In this document: positions 37,058-47,886 of the stretch, piece by piece | Layout: the number at the start of each line of letters is the position of its first letter | Numbering within the stretch: the stretch's first letter is position 1 | From: Phlyctochytrium arcticum | Lineage: Eukaryota > Chytridiomycota > Chytridiomycetes > Chytridiales > Chytridiaceae | Reading direction: 5' to 3' | Length of the DNA stretch: 64,000 bases | Assembly: GCA_025602905.1 (NCBI GenBank) | Contig: JAHLKI010000001.1 | Coordinates: 310,001-374,000, forward strand | Program-made: the position numbers and the translations under genes | Notes under the pieces: generated by a model | The model's database searches: none | What the model was told of the DNA's origin: nothing | Seen by the model: only the letters and a program-made list of their open reading frames with translations

Positions 37058-37294
37058 GTTGCTTCAGAATGGAAGTGAATGTCCAGCCGACCGCTACCAG
37101 CGCTACCCTGGCTTCTCGTTGGCGAAGTATATTCATGGCGCGCATTTATCCGCGACAACGTTGCGCTTACCCTTGTTTACGATCCTCCGCGATTTTGATC
37201 GTAAACACAACTAGTAAAAAGTGCGAATTCCGGCATACCCAGGTTGCGGAAAAAAGTATAAAATGCTGGTCGGGACCAGAGGCAAAAGCAGATG

Positions 37295-37368
37295 CGCTTC
37301 CGGCCAGGCTTGAACTGGCAACCTCCCGATTAACAGTCGGACGCGCTAGCCAATTGCGCCACGGAAGC
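37295..37368 (-). tRNA. tRNA-Asn (GTT)
   Basis: 74-nt cloverleaf on the minus strand. Acceptor stem GCTTCCG pairs with CGGAAGC, the anticodon loop CTGTTAA gives GTT, and the T arm contains GTTCAAG. No intron. Confidence 0.95.
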
Positions 37369-37713
37369 TTCGATGTTTTGCATCTGCAGATTTTTCACCA
37401 AAATCTTGATTCAGTGCCAGATCTGGTCAGCCTAAGTTTGACCATATACTTGGTACGCTCGCCGGCGAACGCCAAGAACCATCTGAGAACCATTTTTCTA
37501 AAAGTTTGTCTTGCTCATGAAAAAGGGGTCTCCGGAATGAACTCATCACGAAAAAAATGAAAACATTGCAGCCTTTTACGTATAAGGTAACCTACGATGG
37601 GAAGGTTAAAAGAAATGCCTCAAGCAGTCTCCCCACCTCATCAACCAGACAACCCAATTCCATTACCAAACCTCTCACAACTCAACGCCTTCAAATTTAC
37701 CAACTTTTGACAA

Positions 37714-38234
37714 ATGGCCGAACTGGATCGTACTGCGCGTAGCTTGGAGCGAAACTTTCAACGCATTCTTCGTGATGTTTTTGGAGACGCGGCTGCTGCT
37801 GGGAAAGGTCATACCCACCCTCGATGTAACTTTGCTCAGGCTGATTGGATCCCTCCCGTGGATGTCTTGGACGAGGCCGATAACTATCTGGTAAGATACT
37901 CACTCCTACCCGATTTATTTACCAATTATTGATGCTTTTGTGTTAGGTTATCTGCGAGCTCCCTGGTGTTCCAAAGGATAAAGCCAAGGTCGAGCTTGCC
38001 GATGAAAATACTCTTTGTATCCACGGAGAATACGAAAGACCAAAGGAATTATACGAGAAGGCCGGACACCTCAACACTGGGGAGATTATTTACGGCAAAT
38101 TTTGTCGAGCCGTCCCCTTACCTGCAGGACGATTCGATGCCAACAAAATTGAAGCCAAGATGGAGCATGGTTTACTGAAGATCAAGGTCGGGAAGGCTCC
38201 ACTTCCCAAAGCTAAACAAATCAGCATTCAATAG
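37714..38234 (+). CDS. Small heat-shock protein (Hsp20/alpha-crystallin)
   Basis: ATP-independent holdase chaperone of 154 aa in two exons (37714-37890, 37947-38234). The N-tail MAELDRTARSLERNFQRI is followed by the alpha-crystallin domain: WIPPVDVLDEADNYLVI, ELPGVPKDKAKVEL, the strand ENTLCIHGEY, and the closing HGLLKIKVGKA, a variant of the usual A-x-x-x-n-G-v-L motif. The intron splits the beta-2/beta-3 region. It ends in a short tail ISIQ with an I-x-I-like C-terminal anchor. An AGGGG stress-element-like pentamer lies at 37524-37528; heat-shock elements are not convincing. Confidence 0.93.
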
Positions 38235-38419
38235 TTTGGTAGCTTCATACGTCGGGGCGTCTCATACTTTGTACATATTTTTTTTTCCTGTACATACTGT
38301 ACTCTGTAAAATCAGAATTATCCCTATGCATCGTATGACGATTGAGTTGGAAGTGAGAACTGGGAAGAAAAAGGAAATAAAAATACGTCCGTCACATAAC
38401 GAAAAAAAATAATACAAAA

Positions 38420-38492
38420 TGGAGAATCCGGGTTTCGATCCCGGTGCCTCTCGCATGCGAAGCGAGTGCTCTACCAAGTGAGCTAATTCCCC
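38420..38492 (-). tRNA. tRNA-Ala (CGC)
   Basis: 73-nt cloverleaf on the minus strand. Acceptor GGGGAAT pairs with ATTCTCC (one G-U), D arm TAGCTCACTTGGTAGAGC, anticodon stem CTCGC/GCGAG around loop TTCGCAT (anticodon CGC), and T loop TTTCGAA variant. No intron. Confidence 0.92.
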
Positions 38493-38641
38493 TTGATGAT
38501 TTCGAGAGGAACAGGCACGGTAACATAGCCAATATATTACTTGATGTACTGAGTGATTTTCACCTTTTCCCGCCAATTACTAGAAACTGCTGCAAGAAGT
38601 ACAAGTTTTTCACAGATTCATTAGCTATACATAACAAGATT

Positions 38642-40118
38642 TTATGAGGTACCAGTACATGGCTTCAAGCCTATGTCACCGCTTTTCCTCGGCTGCTTTG
38701 AAATGGGAGATGAAGAATTTAGGCCTCCTGATGCATATGGGCTTCCACGGTGAAAGGCGAGAGAGCCGTGCAGGTCCGACTTCAAGGAAATAGATTTTAG
38801 TGTTGGCTTTGTGTTATCTGACGCGGGGCAACCCTGGATGATGCTGATGAAGGTACTTAGTTATGTACTCCGTTCATCATTGTGACCAGCAACTCACCTG
38901 AACAGCAGACAAATGAATAAAACGCACAACCCTACAGGGAGCAGCAGCCACCAGCAGACTGCAAAGAGAATAGATACAGCTGGCTCCTGTAAAATGCGAT
39001 CCTTGAAGCAAGCAAGGAATATCAACGCAATCGCGTACGTGACAAGTAGCATGGTGATGACAAGTGTCATCAGTCGAAGTGTTCTTTCAGATCGATCCAG
39101 GTGAGCTTTCATTTCAAGACCGAGCACACCTCCAGAAAGAGAAAGTCCCTGCATGGCGTCCCTGATGATGACTGTCAGTCTGCGGCCCGATATCCATACC
39201 GTGCCCGCAGTTATCAAACAGGTAAGGGACCAGATAAGCAGACATGTCGACAAAAGGGTATCGGTCGAGGTCCATTTATGGTCTCGAGCGAAACCGATGA
39301 GAATACTGAAAGCGATCAATAGGATAGCTGGTAGGCCTGAGCAGATTGAAGTGAAGTAGAACATGGTGCGAGGAGACCCAGCAAATGCTGTAGATGATAT
39401 GAAATGGAACGGCCGCTCAATTGGATCCACTCCCAGGTCTTGTGAGATGCTCTTGTTGTCCAAAGCAGGCGTGGCATGCATAATACCAAAATAATACAGG
39501 ACCACTGCAACTTGTGCGCAATTCCATGGCCAACTTTGCTACATAGCGGTGAACATTCAGATCAATCAATAGGGATAATACAGTAGATGATGTACTTAGG
39601 AAGGCTTACCCAGAGTTCTTTGGCCACTTCCGACTCCAAAACGTTAAGTAAGACGAGAATTCCATATACTGAATGTCCAGCACACGATATGGTCATCCAT
39701 CCGAGAAAGCACTCAAAGGGTCGTGGTTGCCCCCATCCGCCGAGCTTTTTGAAGAAACGGCCCTTGCGAATGAGCAAAGCGTGGCCCAAGAGGAAGGCGG
39801 CAAGCGACGCGGCCGCGGCATATGTGACAGTCATGACTATGGGGGTGTGGTAAACCATTTAGACTATACAAGTTGGAACAGTGCGAGAAAGTAAAAATGT
39901 TTCTTACCAACATACAAATCTCGCCAAGTTTGCTCGTGCTGGCAATCATGAATATCCACTCGCCAGTCGCAAAAGCGAGAATCTGGTGATGATTCTGCCA
40001 TCGGTGGCATAAGTGCAAATCGGGTTCCGGCATAAGAGGCTATTGTCGCTAGACTCATCGAACTCTCATAAAACAAAAGTTGCGGTGTCTCCTGTAGTCC
40101 CCTCAGTGTGTCGCTCAA
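38642..40118 (-). CDS. Seven-transmembrane protein with Ser-rich cytosolic tail, unassigned receptor-like
   Basis: 426 aa in four exons (40118-39908, 39836-39610, 39538-38898, 38843-38642). An extracellular N-terminus with CDWRVDIHDCQHEQTWRDLY carries two cysteines. Seven hydrophobic helices follow, including MTVTYAAAASLAAFLLGHAL, a segment with WNCAQVAVVLYYFGIM, LPAILLIAFSILIGFA, LMTLVITMLLVTYAIALIFL and FAVCWWLLLPVGLCVLFICL. The last exon codes a 67-residue Ser/Lys-rich tail (SLKSDLHGSLAFHRGS) typical of receptor tails. I do not recognise the family. The number and order of helices and the phosphorylatable tail suggest a sensor or GPCR-like protein, different from the receptor at 12-13.8 kb. 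Confidence 0.72.
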
Positions 40119-41047
40119 GAAGGACTCAAAGCCGTGAGCATGTTGAGCCTCAAACGTGAATAGTAGCTATGTATACGTAGGAACAAGTTCATGAAGTGAC
40201 AGGTATAATATGGACAAGCCATAAAGCTCTGTGGAAGCTCTGGCATGAGGAAACAAATGTTGATGCTATATCCATGCACCGTAAATTAAAACATTTGTAT
40301 CGAGATGGTCCCTGCACAGCCAGCTTCGTACCCGTGGAACGGCGTGCAACCTTTGTCATGCATTTAACTTAGGCAAACAACCACATCAACAAATTACAAC
40401 AACCTATATGGGAAACAATACCAGTACATGTCTTGCCTGGGTTCAGATACCCATTCATTCTACTATATGTATTGGTCTGGTCGAACGTTCTCCCTTTGCA
40501 ACATGGACGTATTATGTCTCCTCTGTCCTGCAAAAGTAAGATCCTTGAAGATCCGCAGAGGCTCATCTGACTTTGTTGTGCTCCTTCCTGTGTGCTAAAA
40601 GACATGATGCCATCGCAGACATGGGATGGACTTCAACACGAATCTTCCAGCGATATCATTTCGCGAGGGCAGTTATTCATACTGAGAAAACAACAATCCT
40701 GTCGAGTGCGCTGAATCTTTCGCTGCCTGGATCACGATGGGTTTTAGATGTAGTACTGTGGATTGGGAATGCGGCGGAGATGGGTCAAAGGGATTTGACG
40801 GAACATGCTACTCGTAAACAACCTGAATTGGATGCTATGGCAACAGCGGCGGAGTTTCGGACCAGTCAACCAAGTTGCCGGTGCTGCTTGAACCTGACCA
40901 AGACGGAAATGGTTGGGATCGCGAAATCGATACCAACATCTCTCAAGAAACAGGCGAACAAGGCACAACGTCGAGAAAAGGAACTATTCCCTTGGTTCTG
41001 GTGCGGTTAGGACTTTTGCCACAAACTTAGCTCAATCGCGGGATCGC
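40119..41047. other. Intergenic and unresolved 5' part of the MPN-protein gene
   Basis: The first 450 bp look like promoter sequence of the 7TM gene. From about 40600 several short plus-strand frames look like coding pieces (for example GVSDQSTKLPVLLEPDQDG from about 40850), probably the N-terminal exons of the MPN-domain gene, but I could not connect them. Confidence 0.35.
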
Positions 41048-44000
41048 GCCCGAAGTGGACTTTCACACGACGACCTGCACCGCCGCCGGCGACACATCTC
41101 ACTGGGGGCACGCTATCGACTTTGCGAAAGGGTTGGTCTCCGAACCCTTCAAGATTGATGACGAGTACTGTAGGGGCTACCGGCAGCACTCGGCCTCCTG
41201 GCCCTGCCGATGCAGCACCTCCAAGTTCTCGGCCTGCAGGTTGGCCACCGGAGTGGGTTCCTCTCAATGGGCTATCAGACGCCGCCAAGAAAACCCCTGT
41301 AGCACTGCTTGATCATCCTGCTACCAGGTTATTATAGACATCTGCTTGCATTCACTGACCTCCGAAAGTTCTAATGCGTGATTGTTGTCCAGTCAAGGCG
41401 CCGACCTTATAACAATACTAGATAAATCTGTATTCGCAGCCTTACTGAATCAGACGTACAGTGATACCCGATATGATGTTACAGGGTTCTTGGGAGGATC
41501 CTGGGTACCCCTTCGCGTGCAACGGGCAAACGGAAGGGGTCATCAATGGAAAATGATCTGTCACGTATCCCGCTTCATCGCCGCTGAAAGGTATATAAGC
41601 CAATTTCGGTCTGCGTATTTCCGTAATGTAACAAATGAATTAGGCAAGTAGCTGAAATCATTCAAGGCCGAAACGTGGAAGGATCGAATTCGATAAAAGA
41701 GGCCGTGATGAAATTTCACGAGATGAATTTGGAATGTGTCGGATGGTATAGAAGGTAAAATTTGGACCTCGCGTTTTGAAAGATTAAATCTGTACCAATA
41801 TACGTTGTATAGCACTGACTCGTCTCGACCACTTCAACCAACTTGCCAAGATATGAGCAAACAAGCATTCCTACAATCGCTGATACCCGAAGGGGTTGGT
41901 TTGCTTGTCAGCGTCGCATCAGCAAACAATCCAAGTCGACTACAACCATATTTACAGCGTTCCCCTGTTGGTGAACCATTTCAGGCCCCTGCCCATTCAC
42001 TATTGGCGTTCCGAGCAGGTATGCTCAATGGCGAGGGTGCTTTGCGGACCGAAAAGATATACCCGCCCTATCCAGATGAAAATCCTGGGCTATACTACCG
42101 GGATCTCGTGTTTCATTCAGACTTGGCGGCTATTCGAGTCACAGCAGCCGTTCGTGATCAGAATTACATGAATGGAGATGTCTTGCGCGAAATACATCGC
42201 TCGCTCCGCTTGGGGTTGAATGAATCCAGGCAAATTTATTTGGGGCAAGCATCTGCATATGGAACTAGCACAGCTAGGCGAATGTTTTTGGACTCTGACT
42301 TCGACAACTTTCTCGTGAACTACTGGCGACAATCCGTGATTGGCGCCTCCAATGCCTTGGATCAAGAGTCACATTCTTTAACAGCAAGGTCAACTTGGAT
42401 CGAACAAAAAGTAACATCACGAATAAAGGAGCTGCGAAGTTGGTATGATGAAGCTATTGCAGAGCAATCCGCGCAAGAACACAAGCAGAAGCCGCAAACG
42501 TCCGCCGCCGAAGGCGCAGATGATAACGCCATGGATATCGATCAATCTGCTGGAACAGACGGTGGTAAAGCCGTCAATCCTTTCCAAGACATTGTACAGG
42601 AGCTTCAAGATCGGGGTTCCGCCATATTCGGTTCCGAAAACATTGATAAAGCATCTGCAGAAAGTCCCGTCTTCGTAAATGCCATCACGAGTATTCTTAC
42701 CGCCATTGAAACGATGCCATCCGAGTTTGCAACCAAAGCTCCTCGCTTACAGCCTCCAGGATCCCGTTTCCGAGAATTTGCGCTGTTTGAGGAGGAATAC
42801 GATGCTGTCAAAGACAAGCAGAAGAAGCGCGCTGCCGGACGAAAAGGGGCTCAGACGAGGAAAACCCGTATCCAGAAGGAAAAGGAAAAGTTTGGCACAA
42901 CGGGTGGACGAGTACCGCGAGATAAAGGGAAAGGCAAAGAGCATGAAGCGTTGGAAGAGTCAACACCACAGCGAAAACGGAATACAAGTGGGGTGGCGAT
43001 GCTAAACCGTACATCAGACGAGAACACTATTGTATCTGGGAACAACCCGAAAAGTTCACTGAATGTCCATATGAACCCTGAGGATATGGCCAACTCACCA
43101 GTAGCTCCAACCGAGGATATTGACTTGCGTGTTCAGCCAGGAAAGACCCCTGACACTTTCTCCGATGGCGTAGACAAAGATGCAGGACTCCACAGCTTAC
43201 TTAGTCGATCCGTGGAACTATTGCAGCAAGGTGCGTCTCACCTGCGGCCATCAGAGAATTCGGAATTCGGCAAGCAATCGGCAAGTAGCAGTCGACGTGG
43301 ATCTAGTGCTGGTACTCCAACTTCTCGTCGCGCCAGTAAAGCCAATGAAAAGATGGAAATTAAGGTTGATCCTACCATCCCACGTAGTGGTCGCCCCCCA
43401 GCCAACGGGAATGGTGTCACTCAACCAGGAAACGTTTCTTCCGTGCTCAGCTCAGCCTATGTCGACAGTGCATATGACCGCCGTAACACGGTAGGCGGTC
43501 AGACGACAGGCGGCCTGCATCAACCCCAGTACTATCAACACGCTCAGCAAATGAATGGAGTATCGCTCAACCCCTATCCATTACCAGATCAGATGCAAGG
43601 GCAGCATGCAGGTACTGCCGTGTTGGGAGCACCCCCACCTACCCAAGCGACTCCTGGTGGCGCTAGGCCGACGCAGGCGCCTGTCCTCGCTACTACTTCG
43701 TCCGCATACCCGATGGTATCAAGTGCTGCTTCACCCCGGCCTACGTCTGGCCAGCCTTCATACAACACTGCTACACCTGGTGCTTCGACCCCGTATCTCA
43801 ATAATTACATTGCAAGACGCGCGAGTCTAGGTGGGTTTGCACAGCCAGCCCAACATCACTCTCCCCCACCGCCCGCAATAGGGGAGCCATTGCCATCAAA
43901 TCCCAATCACGGTGCCATGTCTGCTGGTGGGCATCGCGGATACGTGGCTCGTTATGGAGCTGTTATTCCCGCGGGGTATACTTATGTCACGCCTGCGCCA

Positions 44001-44636
44001 GTAACTGGAGCTGCCGCGTCCAAAGTTCATTACGTTCCGGTAACCTTGCCTGCAGGAACACAGTCCATGCAACAAGCACAACAGCAGTCTGCTCAGACAG
44101 GCCAAATGATCCCATCTACAGCCTTTTCGCACCCGTCTCTTCTGTCCCCACACCCCTCGCAGCAGCAGCAGCTCGGGCATCCATATTTACAGCATACACT
44201 TTCGCAGCCGCAGGTTCAGCCGCAACATTCGCACGTGTCACTTCCATCAACCTCCCAGCTCGGTCTGCGTTCCCCTCAACAACAGCATCAACACCCTCCC
44301 CCACACGGACAAGCATCTCAACAAACGTCGCAGGCAGGTGCATCCGCCGTCAATCGTCCCGCAGAAATGTCTCTACGAGATGACCGATTGCGTTCTTCAT
44401 ACGACCAGTCGTACATGTCAAGTCAGCACCCGCGCTATCCTTCTACTTCCGCTCCATCTGCACCAATCTACGCATCCCACCCTCAACATTCCGTACATCC
44501 CCAAGGATACTCTACTCATCCGCAAGCACCTCCTCAGCACCCCCAGTTGCAAAATCAGCAATCGCACCATCAACAGCAGCATCCACAGCAACAGCATCAC
44601 CCTCAGCAGCAGCAACCACAACAGCAACAACAGCAG

Positions 44637-44689
<53 letters not shown>

Positions 44690-44702
44690 GCAGCAACAAC
44701 AA

Positions 44703-44734
<32 letters not shown>

Positions 44735-45407
44735 ACAACAGCAGCACCAGCAGCAACAGCAACAGCCACCATCGACATCCCTGCATGGCTACCAGGCACA
44801 TCCACCGGGTTCTCACCTATATACTCGATCCGGCTCAACTTCTCAATTAGCCAGTCAGTCAAATACGAATTCTGCACCCTCTAATGCCAACCTTGCAATG
44901 TCCACGCCGCCGGGAGGCATATCGTATCCGTCCCATCATCACCAATCATCAGCTCGTGACGATCGCCAAGGGATGCAAAGCTCTTCGCAACACTCACCCA
45001 TCCCTTCAACATCCGTACCTCCTTTAGCTTCTGCTGCGGCGGCGGCAGCGGTGGCGGCAGCCAACGCCCGAGCTTCATCAGTTCCCCCATCAGCTTCCTT
45101 CACCCACCATCGTCCTGTCCACCAGCCGTCTCATTCGCACTCACACTCACATTCGCACTTTCAGCCTCAAGCGCCTCAACAATCGCACCTGGCGCTGCCG
45201 TCTTCCCAGGCGCAACAACCCTCATCGCAGTCAATGCATCGCTCTGCATCACCCCACCCCACGGCGCTTCCCGGCCCAGGAAGTTTACTGGCGACATTGG
45301 GCGGCTCAGGGGCGGATGATCGGGTCACACTCCCGTCATTCAGGCATTTTGTGAATGAATTACAAGTCTGGGGCGGTAAAGGCGATCCTCAAAATGAGAA
45401 AAAGTAG
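41048..45407 (+). CDS. MPN-domain protein without JAMM metal ligands, with long glutamine-rich tail
   Basis: Resolved exons: one ending at 41327 (Pro-rich, PAPPPATHLTGGTL onward), then 41393-41590, 41644-41754 and 41813-45407, all joining in frame; the N-terminal exons upstream are uncertain. Exons two to four build an MPN fold: LLNQTYSDTRYDVTGFLGG, then HVSRFIAAER, then ECVGWYRSTDSSRPLQPTCQ, followed by IPEGVGLLVSV. In active JAMM proteases the corresponding stretch is GWYHSHP with a downstream Asp. Here it is GWYRST, so both histidines are missing and the domain should be non-catalytic, a scaffold as in Abraxas-type MPN proteins. A helical region and a Lys-rich segment follow, then about 700 disordered residues with Pro/Ser/His repeats and a 42-residue polyglutamine. 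It is probably a nuclear regulator; partners unknown. Confidence 0.72.
44619..44744 (+). repeat. (CAG/CAA)42 polyglutamine tract
   Basis: Forty-two uninterrupted glutamine codons, mixed CAG and CAA, followed by one His and six more Gln. Other Gln/His-rich stretches surround it (44560-44775). The interruption of pure CAG by CAA should limit slippage. Confidence 0.95.
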
Positions 45408-45542
45408 TAGAAGAATCAGTCGAAGGGTTTTGGTCAAAACCACCTTGTAACTTCTAAGGACATCAGAGTGCAAACTAAATTACATAAATACAGGTTTCTG
45501 CTTATCTAGCCTCTAGATTTCGGAATACACATATATCCCGCA

Positions 45543-45953
45543 TCAATGAGTAGGAACCACCGGGACTGCCGCTTCGTCCACTTTGTTCTTGTGCAAACTA
45601 AAGCACGGCGATATCCATGCTCCACATGAACATGGTGCCCCCGACCAACTCCACCAACCCAACTTGACTTCACACTTGGGACACTGTATCCGTCCTTCAA
45701 GGTCGCCGGTCTCAATCCCTTTGATCCAATCCAGTGATTCTGTAAAGTATGCTTGACAGCTGGGAGCTTGGACGGGTCGGATACCGTAGATATCGTCCCG
45801 TTTTCGGTACTCAAATGCGGATTGACCAGCTCCGGGTTCGTGTGGGGGGAGGATTTGATCGGGGGATGTTGTGAGGGGGTGCCGGCATTTACGACAGCGG
45901 AGGGTAACGGGGGATGGGGAGGAGTCTATTGGTGCTGGTGCGCTGGCTGCCAT
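45543..45953 (-). CDS. Standalone Yvh1/DUSP12-type zinc-binding domain protein
   Basis: 136 aa, single exon. It matches the C-terminal zinc module of Yvh1/DUSP12: LRCRKCRHPLTTS near the start, a central CQAYFTESLDWIKGIE, then CPKCEVKLGWWSWSGAPCSC and GAWISPCFSLHKNKVDE at the end, giving two Cys-x2-Cys sites plus further Cys ligands. In Yvh1 this module releases Mrt4 from pre-60S ribosomes and is sufficient for that role in yeast. There is no phosphatase domain here. Upstream the frame can only reach about 46090 before the tRNA-Phe gene, and no HCxxGxxR motif is present. An ATG at 45986 would add 11 residues; I prefer 45953. Confidence 0.8.
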   Translation of the reverse strand: MAASAPAPIDSSPSPVTLRCRKCRHPLTTSPDQILPPHEPGAGQSAFEYRKRDDIYGIRPVQAPSCQAYFTESLDWIKGIETGDLEGRIQCPKCEVKLGWWSWSGAPCSCGAWISPCFSLHKNKVDEAAVPVVPTH

Positions 45954-46097
45954 TGTTGTGTGAAGTGCCCGTATCGTATACCACAACGTGAACCTGTGGA
46001 AAAGCGAACGCTTTGTTTATATTTTCAGAGAACTCGTCGCTCTGCAAAAACGTAACGAATATAGTCTTCAAAGGTAGGCGGAAATTCATCGAAAGAA

Positions 46098-46170
46098 GCC
46101 TCTATAGCTCAGTTGGGAGAGCGTTAGACTGAAGATCTAAAGGTCACCCGTTCAATCCGGGTTGGGGGCA
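46098..46170 (+). tRNA. tRNA-Phe (GAA), copy 1
   Basis: 73-nt cloverleaf. GCCTCTA acceptor (3' side TGGGGGC, with G-U pairs), D arm TAGCTCAGTTGGGAGAGC, anticodon loop CTGAAGA (GAA), T arm CCCGTTCAATCCGGG. Identical in sequence to the minus-strand copy at 57805-57877. No intron. Confidence 0.95.
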
Positions 46171-47067
46171 TTCGTTTATCTTTTTGTCGTTTCACCAACC
46201 GCACTTGTTCTCCTCTACCATTGTTCCTTCCCCATAGTCTCACGGTGAGGGTGAAGAAGCTGTACTTGGTACTTTTGATCCCCCAATCCCGCCGAGCATT
46301 CTAGGCTTCCCAGAATCTGTCCGAGTATAGTCAGTTTAGTGCTAGATGTGTTTTCTGATGAACCGTGACCGAAGCTGCGATATAGGACCCATCCCATAAT
46401 GTAGCGAACGCAGAATTAGGTGTAAGCGTGGTTGCCGATGGTTTGTTTTTTTCGATAGTCGTCCCCGTAAAAACAGGTTTATCAGAGGTATGGGACGATT
46501 GGAAACCTCTCGGAATGCATAGTCCGGCGCCAAAACTACACAAAGCGGGATATCATGCATTGGGTACCTAAGAAGTGAAGGATATAGGGATAAACCAAGC
46601 ATTGCGAAAATCTTTTTGGATGTCTGTCTAAAACGACGCATGATGTGTGTCCCACCACTGAAAAGTGGCGCGGTAATTATCTTTCCCACGTTAGGATGTG
46701 GTTTGTGCGGGAAGTTGGGAACGAACAAGCCGTCGCGTCCCCACTACATACAATCAGACTATGGGATGGCAGGCAGCATTGACAGGGGCTGGTCAAGGGC
46801 TGGCAAGCGGGAATGCCTGAAAAGGAGCAAGGCAAATTTGGGAAGAATTGAGAGCGCAGTCATCAACTACGGTAGGGGCAGAAGAAGAGGAAACACCGGT
46901 CTCCTAAAAAGTAAACGGAACGCTACAAGGCCTTACAGAACACAAGGGACAATGAGGGAGCAAATTGACGTACAACAAAAGCTGTCGGAACTGGTACAAG
47001 AATATTTATTCAAAATTGAAAACCAAATCGACAGGAGGAAGATCAAAAAGAATAGAGCTTCAAATGC
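46171..47067. other. Intergenic
   Basis: Small frames on both strands without any family feature. No gene called. Confidence 0.5.
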
Positions 47068-47886
47068 TTACAAAATTCGAGCAAAAACGTGTTTGTTCTG
47101 GGCAGCTTTTTTGAACGACTCATACAAGTCTTCCCATCGTTCATCGGCCAACTGGTAATAACTGTCCACAAACTCTGCGTACGGAGTCCCTTCCAAATGT
47201 TTGGCTTCAGTAGGAATAAACTCGTTGAGTAAGGTCAAGGTAGCGGCGACTCGTTTGACGACACTGCTGGGTAGGTTTGTCCGTTGATGTAACAGCGCCA
47301 GTTCAACGAGGGAATCAACATTGATTGCGTCCAAGACGGTGCGGTTATTAGCGTCCATGCAGGCGTTCATAACGACCATATCCTGTGGTTTAAGAGCGTC
47401 GCCCAAAGATCCCAAACCACCCCGCATCCCGCCGAACGGGGATACCACGCCCATGACACAGTGAATGGCATTTCCACAAGGTACATTACTGTTGTCGACA
47501 GTTTTGTAGTTGGGGGGGCAACAGGCCAGGATGGTTTTCAGTGCAAGCTCTTTTGGACATTCCAGTTGCTCTTGGGGTTTTGATGCAACCATACGGTATG
47601 CTGCAATAAACCACGGACGCCAGTAACACGGCCAGGAGTCACCGCCGCCCAAAGCTATGCAGTCCACATCACCTGAGTCGTTACTTTCATTATCACTTCC
47701 TCCCTCATCCTCTGGTGCACGCTGACTTTCAGCAAGAGGTTCGGTCTTCTAGACAAATAGGCGGGCATCGTCAGTTGTGTAATCGACACTAATCATGGCA
47801 GCGCCACTTACTTGTTTCTTGTTTGCTGCTGCTTCCTTGGGTTGGATTATCCAAGACGCCTTGTGGAATTCAATGGTTCTGCCCAT
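47068..47886 (-). CDS. Unrecognised 251-aa protein
   Basis: Two exons (47886-47812, 25 codons; 47748-47068, 226 codons and stop) joined by a 63-nt intron with a GTAAGT donor and GTCTAG acceptor, phase 0. It starts MGRTIEFHKASWIIQPKEAA. An acidic linker (APEDEGGSDNESNDSGD) follows. The body has many aromatic residues and cysteines early (GGGDSWPCYWRPWFIAAYRM, LACCPPNYKTV) and then alpha-helical repeats (LVELALLHQRTNLPSS, VAATLTLLNEFIP). No signal peptide or membrane helix. I do not recognise a domain; the helical part could be an armadillo-like fold. It looks like a real, expressed-type gene. Confidence 0.72.

Noticed and set aside
44418..44877. Minus-strand frames with poly-Leu and poly-Ala/Val
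   Set aside because: Translations of the complementary CTG/TTG repeat of the polyglutamine tract.
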